Shown here one piece after another: positions 15,434-25,518 of a stretch of DNA of 64,000 nucleotides. The position numbers and the translations under genes were made by a program. The DNA is from Martinezella calliandrae. GTDB lineage: Bacteria > Pseudomonadota > Alphaproteobacteria > Rhizobiales > Rhizobiaceae. The stretch covers positions 186,001 to 250,000 of the forward strand of contig NZ_JARFYN010000002.1 of assembly GCF_030272695.1 (NCBI RefSeq). Direction: 5' to 3'. The stretch's first letter is position 1. Each line of letters starts with the position of its first letter. Below the pieces are notes generated by a model that saw nothing but the letters and a program-made list of their open reading frames with translations, did not search any database and was not told the DNA's origin.

Positions 15434-17476
15434 TTATTTCGCGGCGTCCTCGTGAAAATGGTTGTAGACCTGCCGCGCCACGGCTTCAGATATGCCTTCG
15501 ACAGCCATCAGATCGGAGAGCGCCGCGCGCGACACGGCCTTGGCGGTGCCGAAATGTTGCAGCAGCGCCCGCTTGCGCGAGGGGCCGATGCCGCCGATTT
15601 CGTCCAGCGGGTTCTTCACCATTTCTTTCTTGCGCCGGGCCCGGTGCGAGCCGATGGCAAAACGGTGCGCCTCGTCGCGCATGCGCTGGATGAAGTAGAG
15701 CACAGGATCGCGCGGTGGCAGGGTGAAACTCTCGCGGGAGGATGCAAAGAAGCGTTCGCGTCCGGCATCGCGGTCGACACCCTTGGCGACACCGATGGCA
15801 ATGACGCTGTCGGTAATGCCGAGCTCTTCGAGAATGGCGCGCACGGCGGTCATCTGCCCTTGGCCGCCATCGATGAGGATGACGTCAGGCCAGGCGGGGA
15901 AGGGCCGATCCGCTGCGTCAGCGGCTGCAGTTTCTGTATTCGAGCTCCGATCCGGCTTTCCCTCTTCCTTCAAAAGGCGGGAGAAGCGCCGGGTCATGAC
16001 TTCGCGCATCATGCCGAAATCGTCACCGGGCGTGATGTCGGTCGATTTGATGTTGAACTTGCGGTACTGGCCTTTGACGAATCCTTCTGGTCCGGCCACC
16101 ACCATGCCGCCGACTGCATTCGTGCCCATGATATGCGAGTTGTCGTAGATTTCGATGCGCTGTGGCACGTAGGGAAGCTGGAATGTCTCCTTGAAGCCTT
16201 CAAGCAGCCGCGATTGCGAGGCGGTCTCTGCAAGCTTTCGGCCATGCGCTTCGCGGGCATTGGCGACGACATGATCGACCAGATCGCGCTTCTCGCCACG
16301 CTGCGGCACCAGGATCGTGACCTTGTGGCCTGCCTTTTCACTGAGCGCGGCGGCAAGCAGTTCGATCTCCTCGACCGTCTCCGACAGAAGGATCTGCCTA
16401 GGCACCGGCTTGTCGTCATAGAACTGCGCAAGGAAGGCATTCAGCACCTCGGCGCCAGAAAGCGACGGATCGGCCTTCGGGAAATAGGCGCGGTTGCCCC
16501 AGTTCTGACCGGTGCGAAAGAAGAAGACCTGGATGCAGGAGATGCCGCCTTCGTGATAGATGGCGAAGACATCGGCTTCTTCGACGCCGGCGGGGTTGAT
16601 GCCCTGATGGCTCTGCACATGCGACAGCGCAGCTAGCCGGTCGCGATAGATGGCGGCGCGCTCAAAATCGAGGTCTTCGGCGGCGGCGTTCATTGCCTCC
16701 GCCATGTGCGCCTTGACGTTCTGGCTCTTGCCGGACAGGAAGTCCTTCGCCTCCTGCACCAGCTCCGCATAGCCTTCATCGCTGATTTCACGTGTGCAGG
16801 GCCCCGAGCAGCGCTTGATCTGATAGAGCAGGCAGGGCCGGGTGCGTGTTTCAAAAACGCTGTCGGTGCAGGTGCGGATCAGGAAGGCGCGCTGCAGCGA
16901 ATTGATGGTGCGGCCGACGGCGCCGGCCGAGGCGAAAGGACCGAAATAATCGCCCTTGCGGGCACGCGCGCCGCGATGCTTGAAGATCGCAGGCGCCCGA
17001 TGATCACCGGTGATGAGAATGTAGGGAAAGGACTTGTCGTCCCGCAGCAATACGTTGAAGCGCGGCCGTAATCGCTTGATTAGATTCGCTTCCAGCAGCA
17101 GCGCTTCGGTCTCGGTGCGGGTGGTGACGAACTCCATGTTGGCGGTTTCGCGCACCATGCGGGCGATACGGTTGGAATGCACCCGGCCCATGGCATAATT
17201 GGCGACGCGCTTCTTTAGGCTGCGTGCCTTGCCCACATAGAGTACGTCGCCGTCTTCGTTGAACATGCGGTAGACGCCCGGATTGTTCGGCAGGCGCTTG
17301 ACGAATTCCGCGATCAATTCGGCGCCCCGAAGGCCGGTTTCGTTCTTGCCGCCCTCATTCCAGTCTATGGGCACAACAGGGGAGGCGCCGGCATCGCCTT
17401 CCACCTCGATGTCGTCTTCAATGTCCCCTGATTCGTCATAGAGAATGCCGCCATCGAGCAGCTTTCGTCCGTTCAT
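15434..17476 (-). CDS. uvrC: Excinuclease ABC subunit C
   Basis: 680 residues. It makes both incisions in nucleotide excision repair. The order is an N-terminal GIY-YIG nuclease ([20 protein letters not shown], near residues 75-95), a Cys-rich stretch ([15 protein letters not shown]), a UVR domain, the RNase H-like C-terminal nuclease ([11 protein letters not shown] and LIDGGQGQ), and helix-hairpin-helix repeats at the end. A 60-residue acidic N-terminal extension precedes the GIY-YIG domain. Its start overlaps the SDR stop by 4 bp, so the two are coupled. Confidence 0.97.
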   Translation of the reverse strand: MNGRKLLDGGILYDESGDIEDDIEVEGDAGASPVVPIDWNEGGKNETGLRGAELIAEFVKRLPNNPGVYRMFNEDGDVLYVGKARSLKKRVANYAMGRVHSNRIARMVRETANMEFVTTRTETEALLLEANLIKRLRPRFNVLLRDDKSFPYILITGDHRAPAIFKHRGARARKGDYFGPFASAGAVGRTINSLQRAFLIRTCTDSVFETRTRPCLLYQIKRCSGPCTREISDEGYAELVQEAKDFLSGKSQNVKAHMAEAMNAAAEDLDFERAAIYRDRLAALSHVQSHQGINPAGVEEADVFAIYHEGGISCIQVFFFRTGQNWGNRAYFPKADPSLSGAEVLNAFLAQFYDDKPVPRQILLSETVEEIELLAAALSEKAGHKVTILVPQRGEKRDLVDHVVANAREAHGRKLAETASQSRLLEGFKETFQLPYVPQRIEIYDNSHIMGTNAVGGMVVAGPEGFVKGQYRKFNIKSTDITPGDDFGMMREVMTRRFSRLLKEEGKPDRSSNTETAAADAADRPFPAWPDVILIDGGQGQMTAVRAILEELGITDSVIAIGVAKGVDRDAGRERFFASSRESFTLPPRDPVLYFIQRMRDEAHRFAIGSHRARRKKEMVKNPLDEIGGIGPSRKRALLQHFGTAKAVSRAALSDLMAVEGISEAVARQVYNHFHEDAAK

Positions 17477-18270
17477 TCCATGCTCTCCGCCACATCAGGC
17501 GTTTCCCAGGCAAGATGCTGGCCGCCATCGAGCGCTATCATTTGGCCCGTGATCGAAGGCGTGTCAAAAAGAAAGCGGACGGTGCGGCCGAATTCCTCGA
17601 GCCCGGGCGCAGCCTTCAGTATGAGCCCATCAATCTGCGCCTGGAAGTCCTCTTCGGTCTGGCGGACGCTGCGCACCGTGGGACCCGGGCCGATGGCGTT
17701 GACGCGGATGAGTGGTGCGAAGCTCTGCGCCATCGTCTGGGTCGCAGTCCACAGAGCGGCCTTCGACAGCGTATAGGAATAGAAGCGCGGGTTTAGCGCC
17801 CACACGCGCTGGTCGACTATATTGACGATCAGCCCTGGAACACCTTGCGGAAGCTGGCGCGCGAAATCCGCCGCAAGAATCGAAGGCGCGCGGACATGCA
17901 CGGCAAAATGCGCGTCAAAGGCTTGAGCGTCGAAATGGTCGGCGGAATCGCCCTGAAAAATGGAGGCATTGTTGACCAGCAGATCCAGCGGTCCTAGCTC
18001 CGCAACAGCCGTTTCGATCAGCGTCGATGTTTCCGCCGAATTTTGCAGGTCCGCCTTGATCGCAACCGCCTTTTTGCCCTGCTGCCGCAATTTCGCCACA
18101 AGCTCGATCGCTTCGGCGAGCGATTGATTGGCATGCAGCGCCACCGCAAAGCCATTAGCCGACAAATCCTCTGCGATTGCGCGGCCTATTCTTTTTGATG
18201 CACCCGTTATCAGCGCCGTGCGTAGTTTTTCCTGGCTCAAGATGTCGCCTTTTTCGTCGCCATTACCCAA
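17473..18270 (-). CDS. Short-chain dehydrogenase/reductase, pteridine-reductase-like
   Basis: A 265-residue classical-type SDR. The cofactor motif is [12 protein letters not shown], followed by NNASIF and the active-site Tyr-x3-Lys (SYTLSKAAL). The Ala-Ser-Lys-Arg-Ile-Gly cofactor loop favours NADPH and resembles pteridine reductase/FolM-like enzymes, though the substrate is unproven. No ATG is available: the frame opens with TTG at 18270, and a second TTG at 18240 is equally likely. It is translationally coupled to uvrC. Confidence 0.85.
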   Translation of the reverse strand: MGNGDEKGDILSQEKLRTALITGASKRIGRAIAEDLSANGFAVALHANQSLAEAIELVAKLRQQGKKAVAIKADLQNSAETSTLIETAVAELGPLDLLVNNASIFQGDSADHFDAQAFDAHFAVHVRAPSILAADFARQLPQGVPGLIVNIVDQRVWALNPRFYSYTLSKAALWTATQTMAQSFAPLIRVNAIGPGPTVRSVRQTEEDFQAQIDGLILKAAPGLEEFGRTVRFLFDTPSITGQMIALDGGQHLAWETPDVAESME

Positions 18271-18604
18271 CGGGGCTCATATAGGGCGTCGATACACCAT
18301 GTGAAAAGGTGCGTTTGCAGCGCGAAGCGACGCAATCAACTTATGTAAAACTACAGTTATATTTCAACATAGATAAGTATACACGCTTTAATTAATGGTT
18401 ATGGTTAACAATTCGTCTGTTGCAGTCAAGCAACATCGAAATTCAGCCACCTCTGTGCCACAATGATATCATATTTTAGCTCTTCGAATTCCTCAATTGC
18501 ATTCCAATTTCAGTGTCGATCCGGGAGGGACATCTAGTAATTGCTCGTGGTGCTTCGAAGTCGAGGACAGTAGACGAAGAACACGGGACTGAAAGGAGAA
18601 AAGT
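18271..18604. other. 334-bp AT-rich intergenic region upstream of the outer-membrane protein
   Basis: No gene is seen. The stretch is AT-rich compared with its neighbours, ends in a good AAAGGAGAAAAG ribosome-binding site, and must hold the promoter of the strongly biased outer-membrane gene and of the divergent SDR-uvrC unit. A near-CtrA sequence (TTAA-N7-TTAT at about 18390) is noted but not convincing. Confidence 0.5.
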
Positions 18605-19237
18605 ATGCGTACTCTTATTGCGACCCTCATGGTCTCTGGCTTCGCTCTCGGCGGCTTCACTGCGGCTCATGCAGCCGACGCTGTGGAACAGGTTCCGCAA
18701 CCGCCCGTTGCCCAGGAGGCTCCGCCGGCGATCAATAACTGGTCGGGCTTCTACATCGGTGGCACCGGCAGCTACAACATGGGTCATTTCAACCACAACG
18801 GTAACTCCTATGCTTGGGGTGGCTCGGCTTTCACCGGCTACAACTGGCAGCAGGGCCAGATCGTATACGGTATTGAAGGTGACCTCGGCTATGCCGACTC
18901 TGAAGCGACCCGCAACGGCCTCACCGCCAAGAACGGTGTAAACGGCTCCGTTCGCGGCCGTATCGGCTACGACTTCAACCCGTTTATGCTGTACGGCACG
19001 GCTGGTCTGGCGCTCGGCCAGAACAAGCTCGAGGACGCTACCTCGTCTGAAAGCAAGACGGCTGTTGGTTACACGGTCGGTGCCGGCGCTGAAACCTTCA
19101 TCACCAACAACATTACCGCTCGTCTCGAATATCGCTTCACGGACTACGGTCGTAAGGATTTCCACCTCGACTCCGGCAGCTTCTCGCGCGGATACGACGA
19201 GAATAGCGTCAAGGTCGGTATCGGCGTCAAGTTCTAA
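18605..19237 (+). CDS. Outer-membrane beta-barrel protein (Omp25/RopB-like)
   Basis: 210 residues. A signal peptide is cleaved after AAHA, followed by a Pro-rich stretch and then a small beta-barrel of alternating hydrophobic and polar strands (NWSGFYIGG, VNGSVRGRIGYDF, ITARLEYRFTDYG). It ends in phenylalanine (VGIGVKF), the BAM recognition signal. This is the rhizobial/Brucella Omp25/31 type of porin-like surface protein. Optimised codons, a strong ribosome-binding site and a strong terminator point to high expression. Confidence 0.93.
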   Translation: MRTLIATLMVSGFALGGFTAAHAADAVEQVPQPPVAQEAPPAINNWSGFYIGGTGSYNMGHFNHNGNSYAWGGSAFTGYNWQQGQIVYGIEGDLGYADSEATRNGLTAKNGVNGSVRGRIGYDFNPFMLYGTAGLALGQNKLEDATSSESKTAVGYTVGAGAETFITNNITARLEYRFTDYGRKDFHLDSGSFSRGYDENSVKVGIGVKF

Positions 19238-19260
19238 TAATTTGATGGCATAATCTGACG

Positions 19261-19290
19261 AAAAAGCCGGGGTTCGTGCCCCGGCTTTTT
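19261..19290. terminator. Bidirectional intrinsic terminator
   Basis: AAAAAGCCGGGG (19261-19272) pairs with CCCCGGCTTTTT (19279-19290) around a TTCGTG loop. It lies between the outer-membrane gene and the convergent SDR gene and has a U-tract in both directions. Confidence 0.92.
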
Positions 19291-19310
19291 CTGTTTCATA
19301 GTCCGCATAT

Positions 19311-20153
19311 TTATGTGGCGACCTTCGGGAAATCCGTGGAAGCGGCCAGTTCACGCCAGTCGGCCAGCTCCTTGGCGACATATGCATTCTTGGCCTCGAT
19401 CGCGCCGATCGTATCGGTTCCGAACGGCATGCGCAGCGGCGGGTTGGCCGAATGCGCGAGCGTGACCATCGACTTTGCAAGCCGTGCCGGATCGCCGGGC
19501 TGGCCGTGATTGTGACCGGCTGCGAAATCGCGCATGGCACCGGCAGGCGTGTCCTTGTAGTCGGCAATCGAGCTCGGGCTGACAGCGAGCGAGCTTTCGT
19601 CAAGGAAGTCAGTGCGGAAGAAGCCGGGTTCGACGACAGTGACCTTGATGCCGAGCGGTTGCAGTTCCACCGCCATTGCTTCGGAGAGGCCCTCGACCGC
19701 GAACTTCGTCGAGGAATAGATGCCCCAACCGGGAAAGCTCTGGTAGCCGCCAATCGAGGACGTGTTGATCACATGACCGGAACGCTGCCGGCGCATGTGC
19801 GGCAGTACGGCGCGGGTAACCTTCAGCAGGCCGAAGACGTTCGTGGCGTAAAGCTTCTCGATTTCCTCTGCCGTTGCCTCTTCCACTGCACCTAAGAGCC
19901 CATAGCCGGCATTGTTGAGAAGGATGTCGATCCTGCCGAAGCGCTTGACCGCTTCCGCTGCGGCTTCATGGGCCTGAGCCTCGTTCGAAACGTCGAGGGC
20001 GACGGGGAGGAGATTCGGATGATTGCCGAACTTCTCCGCCAGGCCGGCGGGATTGCGGGCTGTGGCAACGACGGCGTCGCCCACATTGAGGGCTTCCCGG
20101 GCGATAAGGGCGCCGAAGCCGCGGGAAGCGCCCGTAATGAACCAAACGCGCAT
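19311..20153 (-). CDS. Short-chain dehydrogenase/reductase
   Basis: 280 residues from ATG 20153 (MRVWFITGASRGFG). This is a classical SDR with TGASRGFG for cofactor, NNAGYG, the catalytic Ser in NTSSIGG and Tyr-x3-Lys in IYSSTKFA. The Ala-Arg-Asn after the second strand (VATARNP) favours NADP(H). It is divergent from a LysR regulator across 123 bp, the usual arrangement for a LysR-controlled target. The substrate is unknown. Confidence 0.9.
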   Translation of the reverse strand: MRVWFITGASRGFGALIAREALNVGDAVVATARNPAGLAEKFGNHPNLLPVALDVSNEAQAHEAAAEAVKRFGRIDILLNNAGYGLLGAVEEATAEEIEKLYATNVFGLLKVTRAVLPHMRRQRSGHVINTSSIGGYQSFPGWGIYSSTKFAVEGLSEAMAVELQPLGIKVTVVEPGFFRTDFLDESSLAVSPSSIADYKDTPAGAMRDFAAGHNHGQPGDPARLAKSMVTLAHSANPPLRMPFGTDTIGAIEAKNAYVAKELADWRELAASTDFPKVAT

Positions 20154-20276
20154 GACTTTCTCCTTCGTGGGTTTAAAATTCCGTGGGTGGAATTTGTTTG
20201 CGGGAGAAAGGTAGCTTGATGGCATAGTTGAGATAATCTACTTTCTCCTCCATAAAGTACTGAGAAAATTTCATCA

Positions 20277-21179
20277 ATGCGACGCACCCGTTCGGCCGAT
20301 CTGGCGATCTTCCTGGCCATCGCCCAACACCGCAGCTTTCGCAAGGCTGCGGTAGGGCTCGGCGTGACCGCTTCCGCGCTTAGCCATTCGCTGCGGGCGA
20401 TCGAGGAGCGGTTGGATGTGCGGCTGGTCAATCGCACCACTCGCGGTGTCGGGTTGACGGAGGCCGGCGAGCGCCTGTTCGAGCGTATCCGCCCGGCTTT
20501 CCTCGATATCGACGATGCGCTCGATGATCTCGATAAATTCCGTGGCCAGCCCTACGGCAAGCTGCGCATCAATACGCCACGCCCCGCCACCAAGATGGTG
20601 TTGTTGCCGATCGTGTCACGATTCCTAAGGGCTTATCCGGCCGTCGAAATGGAGATTGTGGTCGACGATGGGCTGGTGGACACTGTGTCAGGCGGTTTCG
20701 ACGCCGGCATAAGGTTCGGAGAAAGCATCGCCGCCGATATGATCGCCATCGCCATCGGCCCTCGTCAGCGGACAGCGATCGTCGGCTCGCCCGAACATTT
20801 TCAACGTTTCCCTAAACCGCTCACGCCGCATGATCTGAAAGATCATCCCTGCATCCGCTACCGTTTCCCGAGCGGCACTTATTATCGCTGGGAGTTCGAA
20901 CGCGGTGGCATCGAGCTGGAGATCGAGGTACAGGGGCCGCTGACGCTCGGCGATCTCGACATGATGTTCGATGCCGCCATCAATGGCTCCGGTCTTGCTT
21001 TCATGTTCGAAGATCTTGCGCTGCCGGCTTTGCAGGATGGCCGGCTGATCCGTGTGCTGGAGGACTGGTGCCCGTATTATCCCGGCTTCTTCCTATATTA
21101 TCCCAGCCGCCGGCAGTTGCCGACGGCCTTGCGCGCCTTTGTCGATTTCGTGAAGATCGACGGTGTCCGCCAGAGCTGA
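20277..21179 (+). CDS. LysR family transcriptional regulator
   Basis: 300 residues. The N-terminal winged helix-turn-helix (residues about 5-65: FLAIAQHRSFRKAAVGLGVTASALSHSLRAIEERLDVRLVNRTTRGV) is followed by a LysR substrate-binding domain. It is divergent from the SDR gene at 20153 and probably controls it and itself. The AT-rich 123-bp gap contains short TAG...CTA-type dyads but no single clear LysR box. Confidence 0.93.
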   Translation: MRRTRSADLAIFLAIAQHRSFRKAAVGLGVTASALSHSLRAIEERLDVRLVNRTTRGVGLTEAGERLFERIRPAFLDIDDALDDLDKFRGQPYGKLRINTPRPATKMVLLPIVSRFLRAYPAVEMEIVVDDGLVDTVSGGFDAGIRFGESIAADMIAIAIGPRQRTAIVGSPEHFQRFPKPLTPHDLKDHPCIRYRFPSGTYYRWEFERGGIELEIEVQGPLTLGDLDMMFDAAINGSGLAFMFEDLALPALQDGRLIRVLEDWCPYYPGFFLYYPSRRQLPTALRAFVDFVKIDGVRQS

Positions 21180-21189
21180 GCGGACGGCG

Positions 21190-21786
21190 TCAGCCTTGTG
21201 GCTTCATCGCCTGATAGTCCGGAAAATGCTTTTCGAACTTGCGTGCCCAATCGATCAGGTCTGCGTGGTCCGCTTCCCACTGTCCCTCAAATCGCAGTTG
21301 CAGATAGCCCAGCATGGAGGCCAATGCGAAATGCCCGCCATGTAGCTTCTTGCCGAACTTCGGCGGTTCAGCGTTGAGATGGGTGAGGGAGCGGCTCACT
21401 TTGGTCCACTGCCGGTCGATCCAGGGCTGGTGCTGCTTGTCCTGATTGCGAAAACGCCGTTCGTAGACGATCGACAGGAGGCACTCGCTGGTGCCGTCGC
21501 AAAGCGCTTCCAGCACTTCGGCCTCGGTGCGCTTGCTGTCCTTGGCAGGATAAAGCTTCTTACCCTTCAGCCGGTTGAAATGGTGCATGATGGCGCGGCT
21601 GTCGAAGATCGCTTCACCGTCGTCGGTCAGCAACGTCGGGATCTTGCCGAGCGGATTGTTGTCGATCAGCACGGCCGGACCAGCATTGGTATCGACACGG
21701 ATTTCGTTGAGCTCGATGCCGAGATGGCGCGCTGCCATCCGTACCTTGCTGGAAAACGGGGACGCGGGTGCGCAAAGAAGTTTCAT
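21190..21786 (-). CDS. Glutathione S-transferase family protein
   Basis: 198 residues from ATG 21786 (MKLLCAPASPFSSKVRMA). The N-terminal thioredoxin fold has SPFSSKVR as the likely glutathione-activating segment and PLGKIPTLLTDDGEAIFDSRAI with the cis-Pro and the Asp-Ser that bind the gamma-glutamyl group. A helical C-terminal domain follows. The substrate is unknown. It may share a transcript with rlmJ, 31 bp upstream. Confidence 0.9.
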   Translation of the reverse strand: MKLLCAPASPFSSKVRMAARHLGIELNEIRVDTNAGPAVLIDNNPLGKIPTLLTDDGEAIFDSRAIMHHFNRLKGKKLYPAKDSKRTEAEVLEALCDGTSECLLSIVYERRFRNQDKQHQPWIDRQWTKVSRSLTHLNAEPPKFGKKLHGGHFALASMLGYLQLRFEGQWEADHADLIDWARKFEKHFPDYQAMKPQG

Positions 21787-21817
21787 GGAATCACCTGTGC
21801 GATGTGCGAAAGAAATA

Positions 21818-22669
21818 TCACTGCTCGCCACGCAGCCAGAAGGCGCGCTGCGAGGCAAACCGGTCCTGCGCCAGCATATCCTTCAGAGCCGGCAGCAAGG
21901 CATGTAGCTCGTCCTTCAGCGTAAACGGTGGGTTGACGATGATGAGCCCTGAGCCGGTCAGGCCGGTGAAGCCGCGATCGCTCTTGACCGCCAGTTCGGC
22001 GCAAAGCATCTTCGGAATTTCCAATGCCTGCAGTGCCTCGTGAAAAGCCTTGATGGGTGCGTCCTTCTTGAGGGGATACCATAGGCAATAGGTGCCGCCG
22101 GGAAAGCGGCGCCAGGCCTTGGCAAGGCCGTCTGCCAGCCGCTCATATTCGCCGTCTTCCTCGAAAGGCGGATCGACCAGGACGATGCCGCGCTTTTCCT
22201 TCGGCGGCAGATGCGCGCCGAGCGCCAGCCAGCCGTCGAGTTCGGTGATGCGCGCATGGTGATCGCCCTCGAACAACCGATGCAGCCGCTGAAAATCGTC
22301 CGGATGCAGCTCCATGGCCGATAGCCGGTCCTGTGGGCGAAATAGCATGCGGGCGAGCTTCGGCGAGCCGGGGTAGTACCGCAGGCCGCCTTCGGGATTG
22401 AGCTCGCGGACGGCGGCCAGATAAGGCTTCAGCAGGCCGGCAATCAGCGGCACCAGCTCGGTTTCCAAGAGCCGGCCGATCCCGTCTCGCCATTCGCCGG
22501 TCTTTTGCGCCTCTTCCGAAGAGAGATCGTAGAGGCCGATGCCGGCATGGGTGTCGAGGACGCGGAAAGCCCTGTCCTTGTTCTGCATGTAGCGGACGAG
22601 GCGGGCGAGCACCGCGTGCTTCAGCACATCGGCGAAATTGCCCGCGTGGTAGATATGCCGATAGTTCAT
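21818..22669 (-). CDS. rlmJ: 23S rRNA (adenine-2030-N6)-methyltransferase
   Basis: 283 residues from ATG 22669 (MNYRHIYHAGNFADVLKHAVL, the hallmark N-terminus of RlmJ). The amino-MTase catalytic motif DPPF occurs in VLVDPPFEEDGEYE. RlmJ methylates A2030 of free 23S rRNA. It is divergent from the molybdopterin oxidoreductase gene across about 60 bp. Confidence 0.95.
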   Translation of the reverse strand: MNYRHIYHAGNFADVLKHAVLARLVRYMQNKDRAFRVLDTHAGIGLYDLSSEEAQKTGEWRDGIGRLLETELVPLIAGLLKPYLAAVRELNPEGGLRYYPGSPKLARMLFRPQDRLSAMELHPDDFQRLHRLFEGDHHARITELDGWLALGAHLPPKEKRGIVLVDPPFEEDGEYERLADGLAKAWRRFPGGTYCLWYPLKKDAPIKAFHEALQALEIPKMLCAELAVKSDRGFTGLTGSGLIIVNPPFTLKDELHALLPALKDMLAQDRFASQRAFWLRGEQ

Positions 22670-22732
22670 TGTCAGTGAAGTCCGCATGAATTGTTGCGAT
22701 GGGCCAGATTATGCCTTTTGGCCGGACAAGGC

Positions 22733-24874
22733 ATGAAATATACAAACGCCATGAACATTGCGACCCCTATTCACGCCAAATCCCGCATCGGCCACACGGC
22801 CTGTCCGCACGACTGTCCCTCCACCTGCGCGTTGGAGATCGACCTGACGGAGGATGGCAAGGTCGGCCGCGTGCGCGGTGCCAACGACCATTCCTACACG
22901 TCGGGCGTCATCTGCGCCAAGGTCGCCCGTTATGCCGAGCGGCTTTACCATCCGGATCGGCTGATGCAGCCGCTGCGCCGCGCCGGTGCCAAGGGCGAGG
23001 GGCGCTGGCAGCAGATCTCCTGGGACGACGCGCTGGACGAGATCGCCAATGCCTTTGTCAAGGCCGAGGCAAGAGACGGTAGCGAAGCGATTTGGCCATA
23101 TTTTTACGCCGGCACCATGGGCTGGGTGCAGCGTGATTCCATCGAGCGGCTGCGCCATGCGAAGCGCTATTCGGGCTTCTTTTCCTCGATCTGCACAAAC
23201 CCCGCCTGGACCGGTTTCACCATGGCGACCGGGGTGCTGCGCGGCCCGGATCCGCACGAGATGGGCCGCGCCGACTGCGTCGTCATCTGGGGCACCAATG
23301 CGGTTGCCACCCAAGTCAACGTGATGAGCCATGCGGTAAAGTCGCGCAAGGAGCGGGGCGCCAAGATCGTCGTCATCGACATCTACGACAATCCGACGAT
23401 GAAGCAGGCCGACCTAGCGCTGATCGTCAAACCTGGAACGGATGCGGCGCTCGCCTGCACCGTCATGCACATCGCCTTCCGCGACGGCTATGCCGATCGC
23501 GCGTATATGGCGAAATTTGCCGACGATCCGGCCGGCCTCGAACGGCATTTGAAGACAAAGACGCCGGAATGGGCAGCTGCGATCACAGGCCTGTCGGTCG
23601 ATGAGATCGAGGCCTTCGCCAAGCTCGTCGGCACGACGAAGAAGACCTATTTTCGCCTCGGCTACGGCTTTACCCGCCAGCGCAACGGTGCTGTCGCCAT
23701 GCACGCGGCAGCATCGGTCGCCACAGTCCTCGGCTCCTGGCAATATGAGGGCGGCGGTGCTTTCCATTCCAACAGCGATATCTTCCGCATGGATGCGAGC
23801 GAGCTGACCGGCCGATCGATGAAGGATCCGGGTATCCGGATGATCGACCAGTCGCAGATCGGCCGTGCGCTGACCGGCGATGCCGTCGCCTTGCGCCATC
23901 GCGGCCCAGTGACCGCGATGCTGATCCAGAACACCAATCCCGTGAATATCGCGCCGGAACAGCGGCTGGTGAAGCGTGGTTTTGCCAGGAACGACCTCTT
24001 CGTTGCCGTGCACGAACAGTTCATGACGGATACCGCTGAGATGGCTGACATCGTCATCCCCGCGACCATGTTCGTCGAGCATGACGACATCTACCGCGCC
24101 GGCGGTCAGAACCACATCCTGCTCGGCCCCAAGCTGGTCGAGCCGCCGCCGACGGTGCGCAGCAATCTCTTCGTCATCGAGGAACTGGCGAAACGGCTCG
24201 GCGTGGCCGATCGTCCCGGCTTCGGTTTTTCAGCTCGCGAGATGATCGACCGCGTTCTGGAGCGAAGCGGCCTGCCGGACTATGATTATTTCGTCGAGCA
24301 TAAGTGGTTCAATCGCCAGCCGGCTTTCGAGGATGCGCATTTCCTCAACGGTTTTGCCCATCCCGACGGCAAGTTCCGCTTCCGTCCAGACTGGGTCAGC
24401 CAACCGGCCCCGAATCGGCCGCCGGAAGCTGTCGGCCTGCTTGGCCCTCATGTGGCACTACCGGAGTTTCCCGATCAGGTCGACATCATCGAAGTTGCCG
24501 ATCCAGACCATCCGTTCCGCCTTGCCACATCGCCATCGCGCAATTTCCTGAATTCGAGCTTTGCGGAAACGAAGACTTCGCGCCAGAAGGAAGGTCGTCC
24601 GGAGGTGATGATCCATCCGGGGGACGCTGCCGCATTGGACATCGCCCATGGCGACCTCGTGCAGATCGGCAATGTCAGGGGCGCTATCCGCATCCATGCG
24701 CGCATCACGACCGATGTAAAGCCGGGTGTGCTGATTGCCGAGGGCCTGTGGCCGAACAAGGCGCATGTCGATGGCGAAGGCATCAATGTGCTGACCGGCG
24801 CCGATCCCGTCGCGCCCTATGGCGGCGCGGCCGTGCACGATAACAAGGTTTGGCTGCGCAAGGATAAAGCATGA
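22733..24874 (+). CDS. Molybdopterin-dependent oxidoreductase
   Basis: About 713 residues from ATG 22733, which has GGACAAGG just upstream; ATG 22751 is an alternative. An N-terminal [4Fe-4S] motif (CPHDCPSTC, then GVICAKV) precedes the molybdopterin domains and a C-terminal dinucleotide-binding domain (about residues 590-700). A Cys in FFSSICTNPAW is a candidate Mo ligand. There is no twin-arginine signal, so it is probably cytosolic. The substrate is unknown; no electron-transfer subunit is adjacent. It overlaps the NudK-like gene by 4 bp. Confidence 0.88.
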   Translation: MKYTNAMNIATPIHAKSRIGHTACPHDCPSTCALEIDLTEDGKVGRVRGANDHSYTSGVICAKVARYAERLYHPDRLMQPLRRAGAKGEGRWQQISWDDALDEIANAFVKAEARDGSEAIWPYFYAGTMGWVQRDSIERLRHAKRYSGFFSSICTNPAWTGFTMATGVLRGPDPHEMGRADCVVIWGTNAVATQVNVMSHAVKSRKERGAKIVVIDIYDNPTMKQADLALIVKPGTDAALACTVMHIAFRDGYADRAYMAKFADDPAGLERHLKTKTPEWAAAITGLSVDEIEAFAKLVGTTKKTYFRLGYGFTRQRNGAVAMHAAASVATVLGSWQYEGGGAFHSNSDIFRMDASELTGRSMKDPGIRMIDQSQIGRALTGDAVALRHRGPVTAMLIQNTNPVNIAPEQRLVKRGFARNDLFVAVHEQFMTDTAEMADIVIPATMFVEHDDIYRAGGQNHILLGPKLVEPPPTVRSNLFVIEELAKRLGVADRPGFGFSAREMIDRVLERSGLPDYDYFVEHKWFNRQPAFEDAHFLNGFAHPDGKFRFRPDWVSQPAPNRPPEAVGLLGPHVALPEFPDQVDIIEVADPDHPFRLATSPSRNFLNSSFAETKTSRQKEGRPEVMIHPGDAAALDIAHGDLVQIGNVRGAIRIHARITTDVKPGVLIAEGLWPNKAHVDGEGINVLTGADPVAPYGGAAVHDNKVWLRKDKA

Positions 24875-25464
24875 GCAAATTTGACAAGGCGAAGGTCGAG
24901 ATCGTCAACGAGAAGACGCTTTCAGATCAATGGACGCGGCTGAGCAGCTTCGACATCGACTACACGGATTCAGCGGGCGAGACGCATCGGCTGGAGCGGG
25001 AAATCTATCACCGCACGCCGGCTGCCTGCATTCTACTCTATGACCCCAAGCGCGAAACAGTCATTCTCGTGCGGCAGTTCCGTCTGCCGGCCCATCTCAC
25101 CGGCTTTCCCGGATGGATGATCGAAGTACCCGCCGGTCTGCTCGACGGCGATCATCCGGAAGAGGCGATCCGCCGAGAGGCAATTGAGGAAACCGGCTTC
25201 CGCGTTCGAGAGGTCAATTTTCTTTTCAAGGCATTCACCTCGCCGGGTGCGGTCGTCGAGGTCATGCATTTCTTCGCCGCCGTTGTCGACGCCACGGATC
25301 GCATCGGTAGTGGCGGCGGGCTCGCTGACGAACACGAGGATATCGATGTGCTCGAAGTGAAACTCGCCGATGCCATGGCGATGATCGAGGCAGGCGAGAT
25401 CTACGACGCCAAGACAATCATACTTCTGCAATGGGCGACGTTGAACAGGGCAGGCTTGAAATAG
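24871..25464 (+). CDS. NudK-like nucleotide-sugar pyrophosphatase (Nudix)
   Basis: A 197-residue Nudix hydrolase. The Nudix box reads AGLLDGDHPEEAIRREAIEETGF, with the REAIEETGF core exact and the layout that of NudK (GDP-mannose hydrolase), not a plain MutT. The flanking RQFRLP and GEIYDAKTIILLQ also match that family. It probably splits GDP-mannose or a similar nucleotide sugar. It starts inside the oxidoreductase stop (ATGA), so the two are coupled, although a shared pathway is not obvious. Confidence 0.88.
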   Translation: MSKFDKAKVEIVNEKTLSDQWTRLSSFDIDYTDSAGETHRLEREIYHRTPAACILLYDPKRETVILVRQFRLPAHLTGFPGWMIEVPAGLLDGDHPEEAIRREAIEETGFRVREVNFLFKAFTSPGAVVEVMHFFAAVVDATDRIGSGGGLADEHEDIDVLEVKLADAMAMIEAGEIYDAKTIILLQWATLNRAGLK

Positions 25465-25518
25465 CCTAAAATAAGACGGTTCGGTTGTCTTTGGTTGCCT
25501 CCGAAATCGATGTTGCAG

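Noticed and set aside
18385-18410. CtrA-like site (TTAA-N7-TTAA)
   Set aside because: Only a TTAA-N7-TTAT match in an AT-rich stretch; too weak to claim.
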